NCBI GenBank assembly: GCA_963720475.1 | Contig: OY970394.1 | Coordinates: 1,054,001-1,118,000, forward strand | DNA: 64,000 bases | Direction: 5' to 3' | DNA from: G963720475 sp963720475 | Lineage (GTDB): Bacteria; Actinomycetota; Thermoleophilia; Solirubrobacterales; Thermoleophilaceae | In this document: one piece after another, positions 37,083-45,743 of the stretch | How the letters are laid out: each line of letters opens with the position of its first letter | Numbering within the stretch: position 1 is the stretch's first letter | Translations under genes and position numbers: made by a program | The notes under the pieces: model-generated | What the model was told of the DNA's origin: nothing | What the model saw: only the letters and a program-made list of their open reading frames with translations | Databases searched by the model: none

Positions 37083-38998
37083 GCGTGGCGCGCGCTGCGC
37101 GAGCTGACGTTCGCCCGCGGGTGATGGTGCCGCTCGCGTTCGCGGTCTCGGCGGGGTACCTGATCGCACCAGGCGCGCGAGCGTGAGGGAGTACACGCTG
37201 CTCGTCGACGAGCTGCTCTACACCGAGATGGCGCGCGCGTTCGCCGAGCGGCGACGCTGTTCTCGCCCGACATCTACGCCTGGCGGCGGGGGAGTTCCGA
37301 ACGAGCTCTACCCGCGCTTGCTCGCGCCGCTCTACGCGATCTTCGGCTCGACCGACGCGTTTCGCGCGGCGCACGTCCTCAACGCGCTGCTCTTCGCCAG
37401 CACTCTGTTCCCGGTCTACCTGCTCGCGCGCCGGATCGGGCTCGAGCTGGCCGCTCGCGCTGCTGGCCGGGCTGCTCAGCGTCTGGGTGCCGTGGGCAGT
37501 CGTCACCGCGGTCGTGATGACCGAGGCGCTCGCCTACCCGCTGTTCGCGTGGTCGCTGCTCGCGATCGTCGCGGCCGTCCAGGCCGGATCGGCGCGGCTC
37601 GACTTCCTCGCGCATCGGGGCGATCGCGCTGCGCTCGCCTACGCGCGTCCGCAGTTCGCGTTCCTGTTCGTCGTCCTCGCGCTCGCGGTCGTGCTCCACG
37701 CGTTCGGCATGGAGAGCGCGGAGCGCCGCGAGCGGCGCGACGGGCAGCGCGATCGCCGGGCTGCGGCCGCGCGGCTTCGTCCGCATCTCGTCCCGGCGGT
37801 CTGCGCCGCCGCGCGTCGGTGCTCTGTGCTCCTGCTCGGCGCGCTCGGCGTCGACCTGCTGCAGAACTACTCGCTCACGACCGATCAGCCGTCTTCCGCC
37901 GGGACTCGTCGACGCCGCGCTGCGCGACCTCGCCCAGGATCTTCGTCGGGGTGGCGATCGTGCCGGCGATCTGCTGGTGTCGCGTGGACCGCGCGCACGC
38001 TCGCGTGGCCGGCGAACGCCGCTCAGCACGCGCTCGCCGTGGCCGGCGCGCTCGCGGTCGCGCTCGTCCTCTACCAGGCCGCGTTCGTCGCAGCAGAACA
38101 TCGCCGGCGGCGTGATCCAGGAGCGCTACGTCTTCTATGTCGTGCCGCTCTGTCGCCGTCGGCTTCATGGCGCTGCTGCTCCGACGAGCGCCGCCCGCGG
38201 CCCGGCGCTGAGCCTGGTCGCGGGCGGACTGCTCGTGCTCGCGGTCGTGGTGAGCCGACGCTCGCCTACCAAGCCCCAGAACGCGTCCCAGATCCTGCTC
38301 GCGGCCGGCGGAGAACCTCCACGGCGTCCTCGACCAACGGCTCGGCGATCTCAGCGGGCTGTTCGGCGACGCGGCTGCCGACGGTCGAGTCGCTCGCGGT
38401 CGCTGATCGCGGCTGGCGACCGTCGGCGCTGCTGCTGCTCGTGCGGCTGCGGCCGGCAGGCGCCAGCGATCGCGCTCGCCGTCGGTCGGCTGCTGCTCGT
38501 CGTCGGCGTGGCTGCAGACGCAGTACGTGCTGGACAACATGGTCACGGCCGCGAACGACGAGCTGGCGCGGTCATCCCCGGCGTCAGCCGAGACGCCAGC
38601 GCGACTGGATCGACGCGGCCGCTCCCGACGGCGCGGAGGTGGGGCTCGTGCCGGGCCCGATCGGCGGCCAGCGCAGCTCGAGCGAGACGCTGGCTCTGGG
38701 TCGAGTTCTGGACCGACAAGCGCGCAAGGCACGCTACAGCTTCGAGGGGCGGAACACCTACACGGGTTTCGCCTCGATCCCGCTGAAGCGCGACCGCGGC
38801 TCCGATCGCTCTTCGCGCCGAAGCAGTTCCGCTATCTCGCCGTGTCCGGCCGACGATCCCGACATCCGCCTCCGCGGCCGCGTGATCGCGCGCTCGCCGC
38901 TCGGCATCGAATTGATCGAGCCGGAGCGCCCCTACCGAGCGGTCCCCCCGGGCACGTCGACGACCGTCCGCCGGCTCGGCGTCCCTAGTACGCGTTGA
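37079..38998 (+). CDS. GT39/GT83-like polytopic membrane glycosyltransferase (frameshifted)
   Basis: About 620 aa after repair. N-terminus MSVARA then MVPLAFAVSAGYLIAPGAR, followed by EYTLLVDELLYTEMARAFAE (the DE of the GT-C first loop) and FSPDIYAWRRGS, NELYPRLLAPLYAIFGSTDA, AAHVLNALLFASTLFPVYLLARRIG, VWVPWAVVTAVVMTEALAYPLFAWSLLAIVAA, YARPQFAFLFVVLALAVVLHA. Later stretches keep hydrophobic helices, for example GGVIQERYVFYVVPL and QYVLDNMV. The extracytoplasmic end has FRYLAVSGR-like text, IRLRGRVIARSPLGIELIEPERPYR. At least fifteen indels make details uncertain. The long C-terminal soluble part is larger than in ArnT. TGA 38996-38998 overlaps the TTG of the next gene. Confidence 0.78.
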
Positions 38999-40221
38999 GC
39001 GCGAGCGAGGAGCCGATGCGCGTAGCGATAGTCGCCGAGTGGTACCCGTCGCCGGCCGATCCGGTGCACGGGATCTGGGCGCACCGCCAGGCCGTCGCCG
39101 CGCGCGACGCCGGGGCGGAGGTGCGCGTCCTCCCCCTGCGGCGACCGATCCCGCCGCTGGCGACCCTGCGCGGGGGTCCGCCGTCGTTTCGCGAGTGGGC
39201 CGCCACCGTCCGCCCCGAGCTGCGCGCGTTCGAGCTCGACGGGATCACGATCGAGCCAAGTTCGTTCGTCAGCCCGCCGCTGCCGCTGTCCTACGGCAGC
39301 TGGGGCTACTGGATGGCGCCGGTCGCCTCCCGCGCGCTCAACCGCCTGCGGCGGCAGTGGCCGTTCGACCTCGTCCACGCCCACTGCATCGTCCCGACCG
39401 GTCACGCCGCCGCGCGCTGGACCCGCCGCAACCGCGTGCCGCTCGTGGTCTCCGGTCACGGCCCCGACCTCACGCACAACCCCGACCGCAGCCGTGTCGC
39501 ACTGAACGCCTCGCGCTCGACGCTCGCCACCGCGGCCATCTCGCTTGCGAACAGTGCATGGTCGCTGCGCCGTTTCGAGGAGATCGCCGGCGGACCCGTC
39601 CGCGGCCGGGTCGTCCACCTCGGCACCGACATCCCGGCGGAACTTCCGCCGCGGCGCGAGCGGCCGACCGTCGTCACCCTCGCCCACCTCGTCGAGCGCA
39701 AGCGCCACGCGGTCGTCGTGCGCGCGCTCGCGGCGCTCAAGGACCGTCTCCCGCTCGACTACCTCGTGATCGGTGAAGGGCCGGAGCGGCGGCCGCTCGA
39801 GCGCCTGGCCGCCGAGCTCGGCATCGGCGACCGCGTCGAGTTCCGCGGGCAGCTCGAGAACCGCGCGGCACTCGCCGAGGCACGCCGCTGCCATCTGTTC
39901 GCGATGCCCGGCATCCACGAGCCGTTCGGCGTCGCTTTCGTCGAGGCGATGGCCGGCGGCCTGCCCGCGATCGGCGCGCAGGGCGAGGGTGGGCCCGAGG
40001 ACATCGCGGCGGCGGGGGAGGGGATGGTCCTCGTGCCCCCCGACGACGCAACGGCGCTCGCCGAAGCGATCGAGCGGATCTTCGCGGGCGGCGCCGAGCA
40101 GCTCGGCGCAGCGGCCCGTGCCACCGTCGAGCGCGCGTTCACGTGGGAGCGCTGCGGCGCGGCGACCGTCGCCGCCTACGAGGACGCCGTCACGACGGGA
40201 AATGGCGGTGGGCAGCGATGA
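38995..40221 (+). CDS. GT4-type glycosyltransferase
   Basis: Intact. TTG 38995 overlaps the previous stop (TTGA); ATG 39016 is an alternative start seven codons on. N-domain: MRVAIVAEWYPSPADPVHGI, WAHRQAVAARDAGAEVRVLP, PPLPLSYGSWGYWMAPVASR, DLVHAHCIVPTGHAAARWTR, PLVVSGHGPDLTHNPDRSR, ISLANSAWSLRRFEEI. C-domain: RGRVVHLGTDIPAELPPRRE, VVTLAHLVERKRHAVVVRAL, YLVIGEGPERRPLERLAAEL, VEFRGQLENRAALAEARRCH, HEPFGVAFVEAMAGGLPAIG (E-PFGVAF-EAMA-G). All features of an active retaining GT-B transferase are present; donor unknown. Confidence 0.94.
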   Translation: MSASEEPMRVAIVAEWYPSPADPVHGIWAHRQAVAARDAGAEVRVLPLRRPIPPLATLRGGPPSFREWAATVRPELRAFELDGITIEPSSFVSPPLPLSYGSWGYWMAPVASRALNRLRRQWPFDLVHAHCIVPTGHAAARWTRRNRVPLVVSGHGPDLTHNPDRSRVALNASRSTLATAAISLANSAWSLRRFEEIAGGPVRGRVVHLGTDIPAELPPRRERPTVVTLAHLVERKRHAVVVRALAALKDRLPLDYLVIGEGPERRPLERLAAELGIGDRVEFRGQLENRAALAEARRCHLFAMPGIHEPFGVAFVEAMAGGLPAIGAQGEGGPEDIAAAGEGMVLVPPDDATALAEAIERIFAGGAEQLGAAARATVERAFTWERCGAATVAAYEDAVTTGNGGGQR

Positions 40222-41264
40222 CCGACGTCCTGATCGTCTCGCTCGGCACGACGCTCGGGCTGAAGGTCGGTGACCGGCGCCTCGCCGACCGGATCGAGCG
40301 TGCCGGGGCGAGCGTCGAGCTCGCCGCGGTCGGCCAGGGAGCGGCGGGCGTCCTGCGGCGCGGCTACCCGGTGAACGACTTCGTCGAGGCGTTCGCGGCG
40401 CGGCGGACCGCGCGTACGGCGCTCCGCCGGAGCCGCCCGCGCGCGGTGATCTTCTCCGCCACCACGACCTCGATGCTCGCGCCGCGGCTCGACGTGCCGT
40501 TCGCGGTCAGGCTCGACTCGCCGGCGGCGCTGAACCGCCCCGGCCTCGCCTGCGCGCCGCTGCGGGCGCTCGAACGGAGCCGGCTCGCGGCGGCCACGCT
40601 CGTCCTTCCCTGGGGCCAGGCCGGCGCCGACGCGCTCCCCGCCGGCTCCGCCCCGGCGGTCGTCGTGCCGTCGCAGATGGTCGCGTCGGGCCCGGCCGAG
40701 CACGAGCGCACACGCGAGCGGCTGGCCGTCGCCTACACGCCCGACCCGAAGGCGAAAGGCCTCGACCTCGTCGTCGCCGGCTTCGGGGAGGCGGCCGTCG
40801 AGGGGGCGCGGCTCGCGGTCTACGGCGTCGAGCCCGACCGGGCGCGCGCTTTCCTACGCGAGCGCGGGGTCGCCGAGCCGCCCGGCCTCGACCTGCACGG
40901 GTTCGTGCCCGAGGACGAGTTCCGCTCAGCGCTGAGGCACGCGCACGCGTTCGTGTCGGGCGCGCGCTGGGAGGACTATGGGCAGGCCCCGCTCGAGGCG
41001 CTGATCGAAGGAGCGCTGGTCGCAACCCTGCCGGCCGGCGGCGCCTACGAGGCGCTCACGATCGCGCGCGAGCTCGAACCGGCGCTGGTCGGCGGAGAGA
41101 TCAGCGCGCCGGCGCTCGCACCCGCCATCGCGGCTGCCTTCGCGCTCCCGGATGAGCGCGTCGCTACCTACCGCCGCGCTGCGGGCGAGCGGCTCGCGCA
41201 CTGCGCGCCCGACGCCATCACGGCGACGCTCCGCGAGCGCGTCCTGCCCGCGCTGCTGCCGTGA
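40218..41264 (+). CDS. GT-B-like glycosyltransferase, compact N-terminal domain
   Basis: Intact, 348 aa, ATGA overlap with the GT4 before it. MTDVLIVSLGTTLGLKVGDR, ASVELAAVGQGAAGVLRRGY, RPRAVIFSATTTSMLAPRLD, FAVRLDSPAALNRPGLACAP, AATLVLPWGQAGADALPAGS, RLAVAYTPDPKAKGLDLVVA, RLAVYGVEPDRARAFLRERG, LDLHGFVPEDEFRSALRHAH, AFVSGARWEDYGQAPLEALI, EGALVATLPAGGAYEALTIA. The WEDYGQAPLEALIEGALV segment equals the GT4 nucleotide-sugar motif with E replaced by D at the first position, so the family is clear but atypical. It lacks the glycine-rich donor loop of classical GT4. Confidence 0.8.
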   Translation: MTDVLIVSLGTTLGLKVGDRRLADRIERAGASVELAAVGQGAAGVLRRGYPVNDFVEAFAARRTARTALRRSRPRAVIFSATTTSMLAPRLDVPFAVRLDSPAALNRPGLACAPLRALERSRLAAATLVLPWGQAGADALPAGSAPAVVVPSQMVASGPAEHERTRERLAVAYTPDPKAKGLDLVVAGFGEAAVEGARLAVYGVEPDRARAFLRERGVAEPPGLDLHGFVPEDEFRSALRHAHAFVSGARWEDYGQAPLEALIEGALVATLPAGGAYEALTIARELEPALVGGEISAPALAPAIAAAFALPDERVATYRRAAGERLAHCAPDAITATLRERVLPALLP

Positions 41265-42505
41265 TGGTCGAGCCCGGGTCACCGCCGTCGCGCTGCGACG
41301 TCGCAATCGTCGGGGCGGGGATCCTTGGGCTCGGCGTCGCGCGCGAGCTCATCGAGCGTCGCCCCGGCCTCGAGGTCTGCGTCCTCGAACGCGAAGCCGA
41401 CGTCTGCCTGCACCAGACGGGCCGCTCGTCCGGCGTCATCCACGCCGGGATCTACTACGAGCCGGGTTCGCTGAAGGCGCGCCTGTGCGTGGAGGGCGCG
41501 CGGCTGATGTACGAGTTCTGCGAGCGTCACGGCGTCGCGTGCGAGCGGATCGGCAAGGTGATCGTCGCCACCGACGAGCGCGAGCTCCCGCGGCTCGACG
41601 AGCTCGAGCGCCGCGCGCGTGCGAACGCCGTGGCCGGCGCGCGGATCGTCGAGCGCGACGAGCTGGCCGAGATCGAGCCGCACGTGCGCGGCCTGCGCGC
41701 GCTCCACTCTCCCGCCACCGGCATCGTCGACTTCGCTGCCGCCGGCCGCGCGCTCGCGGCCGACTTGCAGGAGCGCGGTGCGCTGCTGGCGCTGGGGTGC
41801 GAGGTCACCGCGCTCGCGCCCGCCGCCGGCGGAGTCCGCGTCGTCCACTCCGGCGGCGAGGTCGAGGCGCGCTACGCCGTCACGTGCGCGGGCGCGTGGT
41901 CGGACCGCCTCGCCGTCGAATCGGGCGGGCCGGCCGACCCGCGGATCGTGCCGTTCCGTGGCGCCTACCTGCGCCTCCGCCCTGAGCGCCGCGAGCTCGT
42001 GCGCGGGCTCGTCTACCCCGTGCCCGACCCCGCGCTGCCGTTCCTCGGCGTCCACCTCACGCGCACGGTCGAGGGTGACGTGCTGATCGGGCCGACGGCG
42101 CTCGCAGCCGCGTCGCGCGACGCGCGCCGGCGCCTCGTCTGGCGCGACGCGGCAGCGACGCTCGCCTGGCCCGGCGCGCTCAAGGTCGCGCGGCGCTACT
42201 GGCGCACCGGGGTGGAGGAGCTGCGCCACGCGGCGAGCCGCGCGGCGCTGGTCAAGGCGGCCGCGCGCTACGTCCCCGAGCTAAAGCCCGGCGACGCCGA
42301 GCCCGCCTTCAGCGGCGTGCGCGCGCAGGCCGTCGCGCGCGACGGGACGCTGGTCGACGACTTCGTCCTCACGCGCGCAGAACGCGCTCTCCATGTGCGG
42401 AACGCGCCGTCGCCGGGCGCGACCTCATCGCTGGCGCTCGCACGGACGATCGCCGAGGAGGTCGAGCGCGCCGCGGGCGCATCGCTGCCCAAGCGCGGGG
42501 GTTAG
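41264..42505 (+). CDS. lhgO: LhgO-like FAD-dependent L-2-hydroxyglutarate oxidase
   Basis: Intact, 413 aa. ATG 41264 lies in the previous stop (GTGATG; GTG 41261 is in frame too). CDVAIVGAGILGLGVARELI (FAD dinucleotide loop), LEVCVLEREADVCLHQTGRS, SGVIHAGIYYEPGSLKARLC (the H-TG-SGV-HAG-YY-PGSLKA motif is the LhgO hallmark), ARLMYEFCERHGV, LAEIEPHVRGLRALHSPATG, IVDFAAAGRALAADLQ, ARYAVTCAGAWSDRLA, IVPFRGAYLRLRPERRELVR and GLVYPVPDPALPFLGVHLTR, then HVRNAPSPGATSSLALARTI. LhgO oxidises L-2-hydroxyglutarate to 2-oxoglutarate. It is an odd resident of a glycan locus; it may act on a different hydroxy acid here. Confidence 0.9.
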   Translation: MVEPGSPPSRCDVAIVGAGILGLGVARELIERRPGLEVCVLEREADVCLHQTGRSSGVIHAGIYYEPGSLKARLCVEGARLMYEFCERHGVACERIGKVIVATDERELPRLDELERRARANAVAGARIVERDELAEIEPHVRGLRALHSPATGIVDFAAAGRALAADLQERGALLALGCEVTALAPAAGGVRVVHSGGEVEARYAVTCAGAWSDRLAVESGGPADPRIVPFRGAYLRLRPERRELVRGLVYPVPDPALPFLGVHLTRTVEGDVLIGPTALAAASRDARRRLVWRDAAATLAWPGALKVARRYWRTGVEELRHAASRAALVKAAARYVPELKPGDAEPAFSGVRAQAVARDGTLVDDFVLTRAERALHVRNAPSPGATSSLALARTIAEEVERAAGASLPKRGG

Positions 42506-42650
42506 CGGTGGAGCGATGCCCAAACCAACACTTGACGGTTCTCGTGCAGCACGGACCCGCGGGCGGATATCGCCGGAGCTGAGGGCTAGACTGGCGACCT
42601 CGCGGGTAGGCAACGGTTCGCCAGGGACAGGCATCGGCGAAGGGCACGCG

Positions 42651-43511
42651 ATGCGCGAACAGACAGACACGATCGACCAGCAGGGGGACACAGCGCTGTT
42701 GCGGACGAGCGCGGACGAGCACGTGCCCGCTGCCGCCCGCATCCACACGCGCGAGATCCTCGGCATCCCGATGGCGATGACCACTTATGCGGAGGCGATG
42801 GACGTGATGGACGAGATGATCGCCACGCGTCAGCGCGGTTACGTCTGCGCCGTCGCCGTTCACGCGGTGATGGTCGGGCAGACCGATCCCGAGATGCGCT
42901 GCGCGCTCCAGCGCTCGACTCTCACCGTGCCCGACGGCATGCCTGTCGTCTGGGCCGCGAACACGCTTGGCGAGCATCTGCCCGACCGCGTCTACGGCCC
43001 CGAGCTGATGCGCCGCTACTCGGACCGCTGCGCCGAGCGCGGCCATCGCGTCTGGCTCTACGGTGGGCGCGACCAGGGCTCACTCGTCCAGCTCGCGCTG
43101 AGGATGCGGCAGAGCCACCCCGGGATCGAGATCGTCGGCGGCTACTCGCCCCCCTTCCGCGAGCTGACGGTCGAGGAGGAGGAGCGGATCGCCGACGAGA
43201 TCAACTCCGCGAAGCCCGACGTGCTGTGGGTCGGCACCGGCGTCCCCAAGCAGGAGAAGTGGATGGCTCGCATGCGCGACCGGCTCGACGTGCCCGTCAT
43301 GGGAGGCGTCGGCGCTGCGTTCGACTTCCACGCCGGGCGCATCTCGCAGGCGCCGAGCTGGATGCAGGAGCGCGGGCTCGAGTGGACTTACCGGATCGCC
43401 CAGGAGCCCCGCAGGCTGCTCCCCCGCTACCTCTACTACAACCCGTGGTTCCTGCTCGCCTTCGCGCGCCAGCTGCGGCGCGAGCGCGCCGCAGCCGGAT
43501 CACTACCCTAG
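42651..43511 (+). CDS. WecG/TagA/CpsF-family glycosyltransferase
   Basis: Intact, 286 aa from ATG 42651, supported by GAAGG at 42637-42641; ATG 42516 in frame would add 45 residues of poor quality. REILGIPMAMTTYAEAMDVM, DEMIATRQRGYVCAVAVHAV, LQRSTLTVPDGMPVVWAANT (the PDG-P motif with the catalytic Asp of GT26), RVYGPELMRRYSDRCAERGH, RVWLYGGRDQGSLVQLALRM, IVGGYSPPFRELTVEEEERI, PDVLWVGTGVPKQEKWMARM, MGGVGAAFDFHAGRISQAPS and WMQERGLEWTYRIAQEPRRL. These are the GT26 landmarks (V-G--PKQE, G-AFDF-AG, RAP-WM---GLEW). The family adds ManNAc(A) or a related sugar onto a lipid-linked GlcNAc, so it could make the first or second residue of the unit. Confidence 0.96.
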   Translation: MREQTDTIDQQGDTALLRTSADEHVPAAARIHTREILGIPMAMTTYAEAMDVMDEMIATRQRGYVCAVAVHAVMVGQTDPEMRCALQRSTLTVPDGMPVVWAANTLGEHLPDRVYGPELMRRYSDRCAERGHRVWLYGGRDQGSLVQLALRMRQSHPGIEIVGGYSPPFRELTVEEEERIADEINSAKPDVLWVGTGVPKQEKWMARMRDRLDVPVMGGVGAAFDFHAGRISQAPSWMQERGLEWTYRIAQEPRRLLPRYLYYNPWFLLAFARQLRRERAAAGSLP

Positions 43512-43519
43512 GGCTCCTC

Positions 43520-44494
43520 ATGAGCGCACCAACCGGCCGGCCCGATCCGGGTCACTGGGCAGGCAAGCGCGTTGCCGTGACCGGCGGCGCCGGCTTCGTG
43601 GGCATCCCGCTCGTGGGGATGCTCGACGAGCTCGGCGCCGAGGTCCGCGTGATCCGCTCCGCCGATCACGACCTGCGCGACGCGGCCGCCACCCGCGCCG
43701 CCGTCGAGGGCCAGCAGGTGGTCATCCACCTCGCGGCCACCGTCGGCGGCATCGGCTACAACCGCCGCAACCCGGGGCTGCTTGCCCACGACAACATGCT
43801 GATGGCGTGCAACGTCTTCGAGCAGTCGCGCCTCGCGGGTGTCGAGACGCTCACCGCCGCGTGCACCGTCTGCGCGTACCCCAAGTTCACCCCGGTGCCG
43901 TTCCGCGAGGAGGAGCTCTGGAACGGCTACCCCGAGGAGACGAACGCTCCCTACGGCCTCGCCAAGAAGATGATGCTCGTGCTGTCCGACTCCTACCGCG
44001 AGCAGTACGGCTTCAACTCGAACGTGCCGATGATCGTCAACCTCTACGGCCCCAACGACAACTTCGACCTCGAGGACTCGCACGTCATCCCGGCGCTGCT
44101 GCGCAAGTTCCACGAGGCCCGTGAGCGCGGCGACGAGGAGGTCACGCTGTGGGGCACCGGCAAGGCCTCGCGCGAGTTCCTCTACGTCGATGACGCCGCG
44201 CGCGCGCTGGTGCTCGCCGCGGAGCGGCTCACCACCTCCGAGCCCGTCAACATCGGCAGCGGCCGGGAGACCACGATCGCGGAGCTGGCGGAGACGATCC
44301 GCACGATCACGGGCTTCGAGGGCGAGCTCGTCTGGGACCACACGAAGCCCGACGGCCAGCCCGCGCGCTGCCTCGACGTCTCGAAGGCGCGCGAGCTGCT
44401 TGGATTCGAGGCCGAGATGGACCTCGGAGAGGGCTTGAGACGGACGCTCGAGAGCTTCGTCGCGGCGGAGCCGGTCGCCGGCCGCCAGGCGTAG
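43520..44494 (+). CDS. NAD-dependent epimerase, GDP-fucose-synthase-like
   Basis: Intact, 324 aa. KRVAVTGGAGFVGIPLVGML, VIRSADHDLRDAAATRAAVE, VVIHLAATVGGIGYNRRNPG (VGGI-N signature of GDP-L-fucose synthase), LLAHDNMLMACNVFEQSRLA, LTAACTVCAYPKFTPVPFRE (SSCIYP-equivalent, here ACTVCAYP), EELWNGYPEETNAPYGLAKK (YxxxK), YREQYGFNSNVPMIVNLYGP, NDNFDLEDSHVIPALLRKFH, ASREFLYVDDAARALVLAAE. The segments match Fcl/WcaG-type epimerase-reductases, which act on GDP-4-keto-6-deoxymannose; the serine of the triad region is replaced by Thr/Cys (ACTVC), so the exact reaction is uncertain. Its Gmd partner lies at 49827. Confidence 0.88.
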   Translation: MSAPTGRPDPGHWAGKRVAVTGGAGFVGIPLVGMLDELGAEVRVIRSADHDLRDAAATRAAVEGQQVVIHLAATVGGIGYNRRNPGLLAHDNMLMACNVFEQSRLAGVETLTAACTVCAYPKFTPVPFREEELWNGYPEETNAPYGLAKKMMLVLSDSYREQYGFNSNVPMIVNLYGPNDNFDLEDSHVIPALLRKFHEARERGDEEVTLWGTGKASREFLYVDDAARALVLAAERLTTSEPVNIGSGRETTIAELAETIRTITGFEGELVWDHTKPDGQPARCLDVSKARELLGFEAEMDLGEGLRRTLESFVAAEPVAGRQA

Positions 44495-44504
44495 GGGGCT
44501 TCGC

Positions 44505-45743
44505 TTGACGAGGATCGTCAGCGTCATCGGTCTCGGACGGGTCGGCCTCCCGCTCGCGCTGTCGTTCGCCGATCGCGACCTCGACGTCATCGGCGTGGAC
44601 CGCGACCAGGCCCTGCTCGAATCCGTCCGCGCCGGAAGGATGCCGTTCAGCGAGACCGGCGCGCAGGAGTTGCTCGAGCGCGTCCAGGCCGCCGGCCGCC
44701 TGACGGTCTCGGACCAGGTCCACGACGCCGCCGCCGCCGACCACATCGTCCTCACGCTCGGGACCCCGGCGCTGCCGCACGTGGAGATGGACATCTCCGG
44801 GATCAACGCGGTGCTCGACGACCTGCTCCCCGTGCTGCGCGAGGGCCAGACCCTGATCCTGCGCTCGACGCTCGCACCGCGGACGACGGAGTTCGTCGCC
44901 GGCTACCTCGAGCAGCGGCGCGGGTTCACCATCGGCGAGGACTTCTTCCTTGCGCACGTGCCCGAGCGGATCGCGGAGGACCACTTCCTCGAGGAGATCA
45001 CGACGCTGCCGTGCATCGTCGGCGGGGTCGGTGAGCGCTCGGGCGAGTCGGCCGCGGAGCTGTTCGAGGTCTTCGGCGCGGAGATCATGCAGACGACGCC
45101 GGTGCAGGCCGAGCTCGCGAAGATCTGGACCAACATCCTGCGCTACGCGACCTTCGCGCTGCCGAACCTCCTGATGATGAATTGCGAGCAGTTCGGCGCG
45201 AACGTGTTCGAGGTGATCAACCTGATCAACCACGACTACCCGCGTGGCGGGATCGCTTTCCCGGGCCTCACCGCCGGCACCTGCCTGCGCAAGGACTTCA
45301 TCTTCTCGGAGGAGCGCTCGACGGCGCCGGGCATGCTGCTGTCGGCGGCGCGCGTGCACGAGACCGTGCCGCTGTTCCTCGTCGAGGGGCTGAAGCGGCG
45401 GCTCGACGGATCGCTGCGGGACCGCAAGGTCGCGATCCTCGGGCTCACGTTCAAGCGCGACTCCGACGACCGGCGCGACTCGCTCGTGGACAAGCTGATC
45501 CGCCTGATCGAACGTGAGCTCGCGCACGTCTCGCGCCACGATCCGTTCGTGCCCGAAGAGTCCGAGTCGCTCGAGGACGCGCTGCGCGACGCCGATGCCG
45601 TCGTGATCGCGACCAATCACTCGGCCTTCGACGGGGTCGTCTCGCAGGTACCGAAGGACACGGTGGTCGTGGATCCCTGGAACGTCAGCGGGACGGGCCA
45701 GGTGTTCGCGTTCGCCGACGAGCTGGCGGCCGCCCGGCGCTAA
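44505..45743 (+). CDS. Nucleotide-sugar dehydrogenase (UDP-glucose/ManNAc dehydrogenase family)
   Basis: Intact, 412 aa from TTG 44505. RIVSVIGLGRVGLPLALSFA (GxGxxG), LDVIGVDRDQALLESVRAGR, MPFSETGAQELLERVQAAGR, DHIVLTLGTPALPHVEMDIS, TLILRSTLAPRTTEFVAGYL (the RST motif), FFLAHVPERIAEDHFLEEIT, LPCIVGGVGERSGESAAELF, PVQAELAKIWTNILRYATFA, NYPRG-like HDYPRGGIAFPGLTAGTCLRKD with the catalytic Cys at residue 260, AILGLTFKRDSDDRRDSLVD. It oxidises a C6 hydroxyl to a carboxylate in two steps. The GG-GE--E and PERI--D patterns are closer to WecC/WbpA-type UDP-HexNAc dehydrogenases than to Ugd. It supplies a uronic acid and fits the WecG-like transferase two genes upstream. Confidence 0.94.
   Translation: MTRIVSVIGLGRVGLPLALSFADRDLDVIGVDRDQALLESVRAGRMPFSETGAQELLERVQAAGRLTVSDQVHDAAAADHIVLTLGTPALPHVEMDISGINAVLDDLLPVLREGQTLILRSTLAPRTTEFVAGYLEQRRGFTIGEDFFLAHVPERIAEDHFLEEITTLPCIVGGVGERSGESAAELFEVFGAEIMQTTPVQAELAKIWTNILRYATFALPNLLMMNCEQFGANVFEVINLINHDYPRGGIAFPGLTAGTCLRKDFIFSEERSTAPGMLLSAARVHETVPLFLVEGLKRRLDGSLRDRKVAILGLTFKRDSDDRRDSLVDKLIRLIERELAHVSRHDPFVPEESESLEDALRDADAVVIATNHSAFDGVVSQVPKDTVVVDPWNVSGTGQVFAFADELAAARR

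Noticed and set aside
42506..42650. Sigma-70-type promoter using TTGACG at 42532
   Set aside because: No -10 lies 16-18 bases after it. TAGACT (42587-42592) is -10-like but has no matching -35, so I leave this 145-base gap without a promoter call.
42516..42650. Longer start (ATG 42516) for the WecG-like gene
   Set aside because: The extra 45 residues have no family similarity and ATG 42651 has a GAAGG ribosome binding site.
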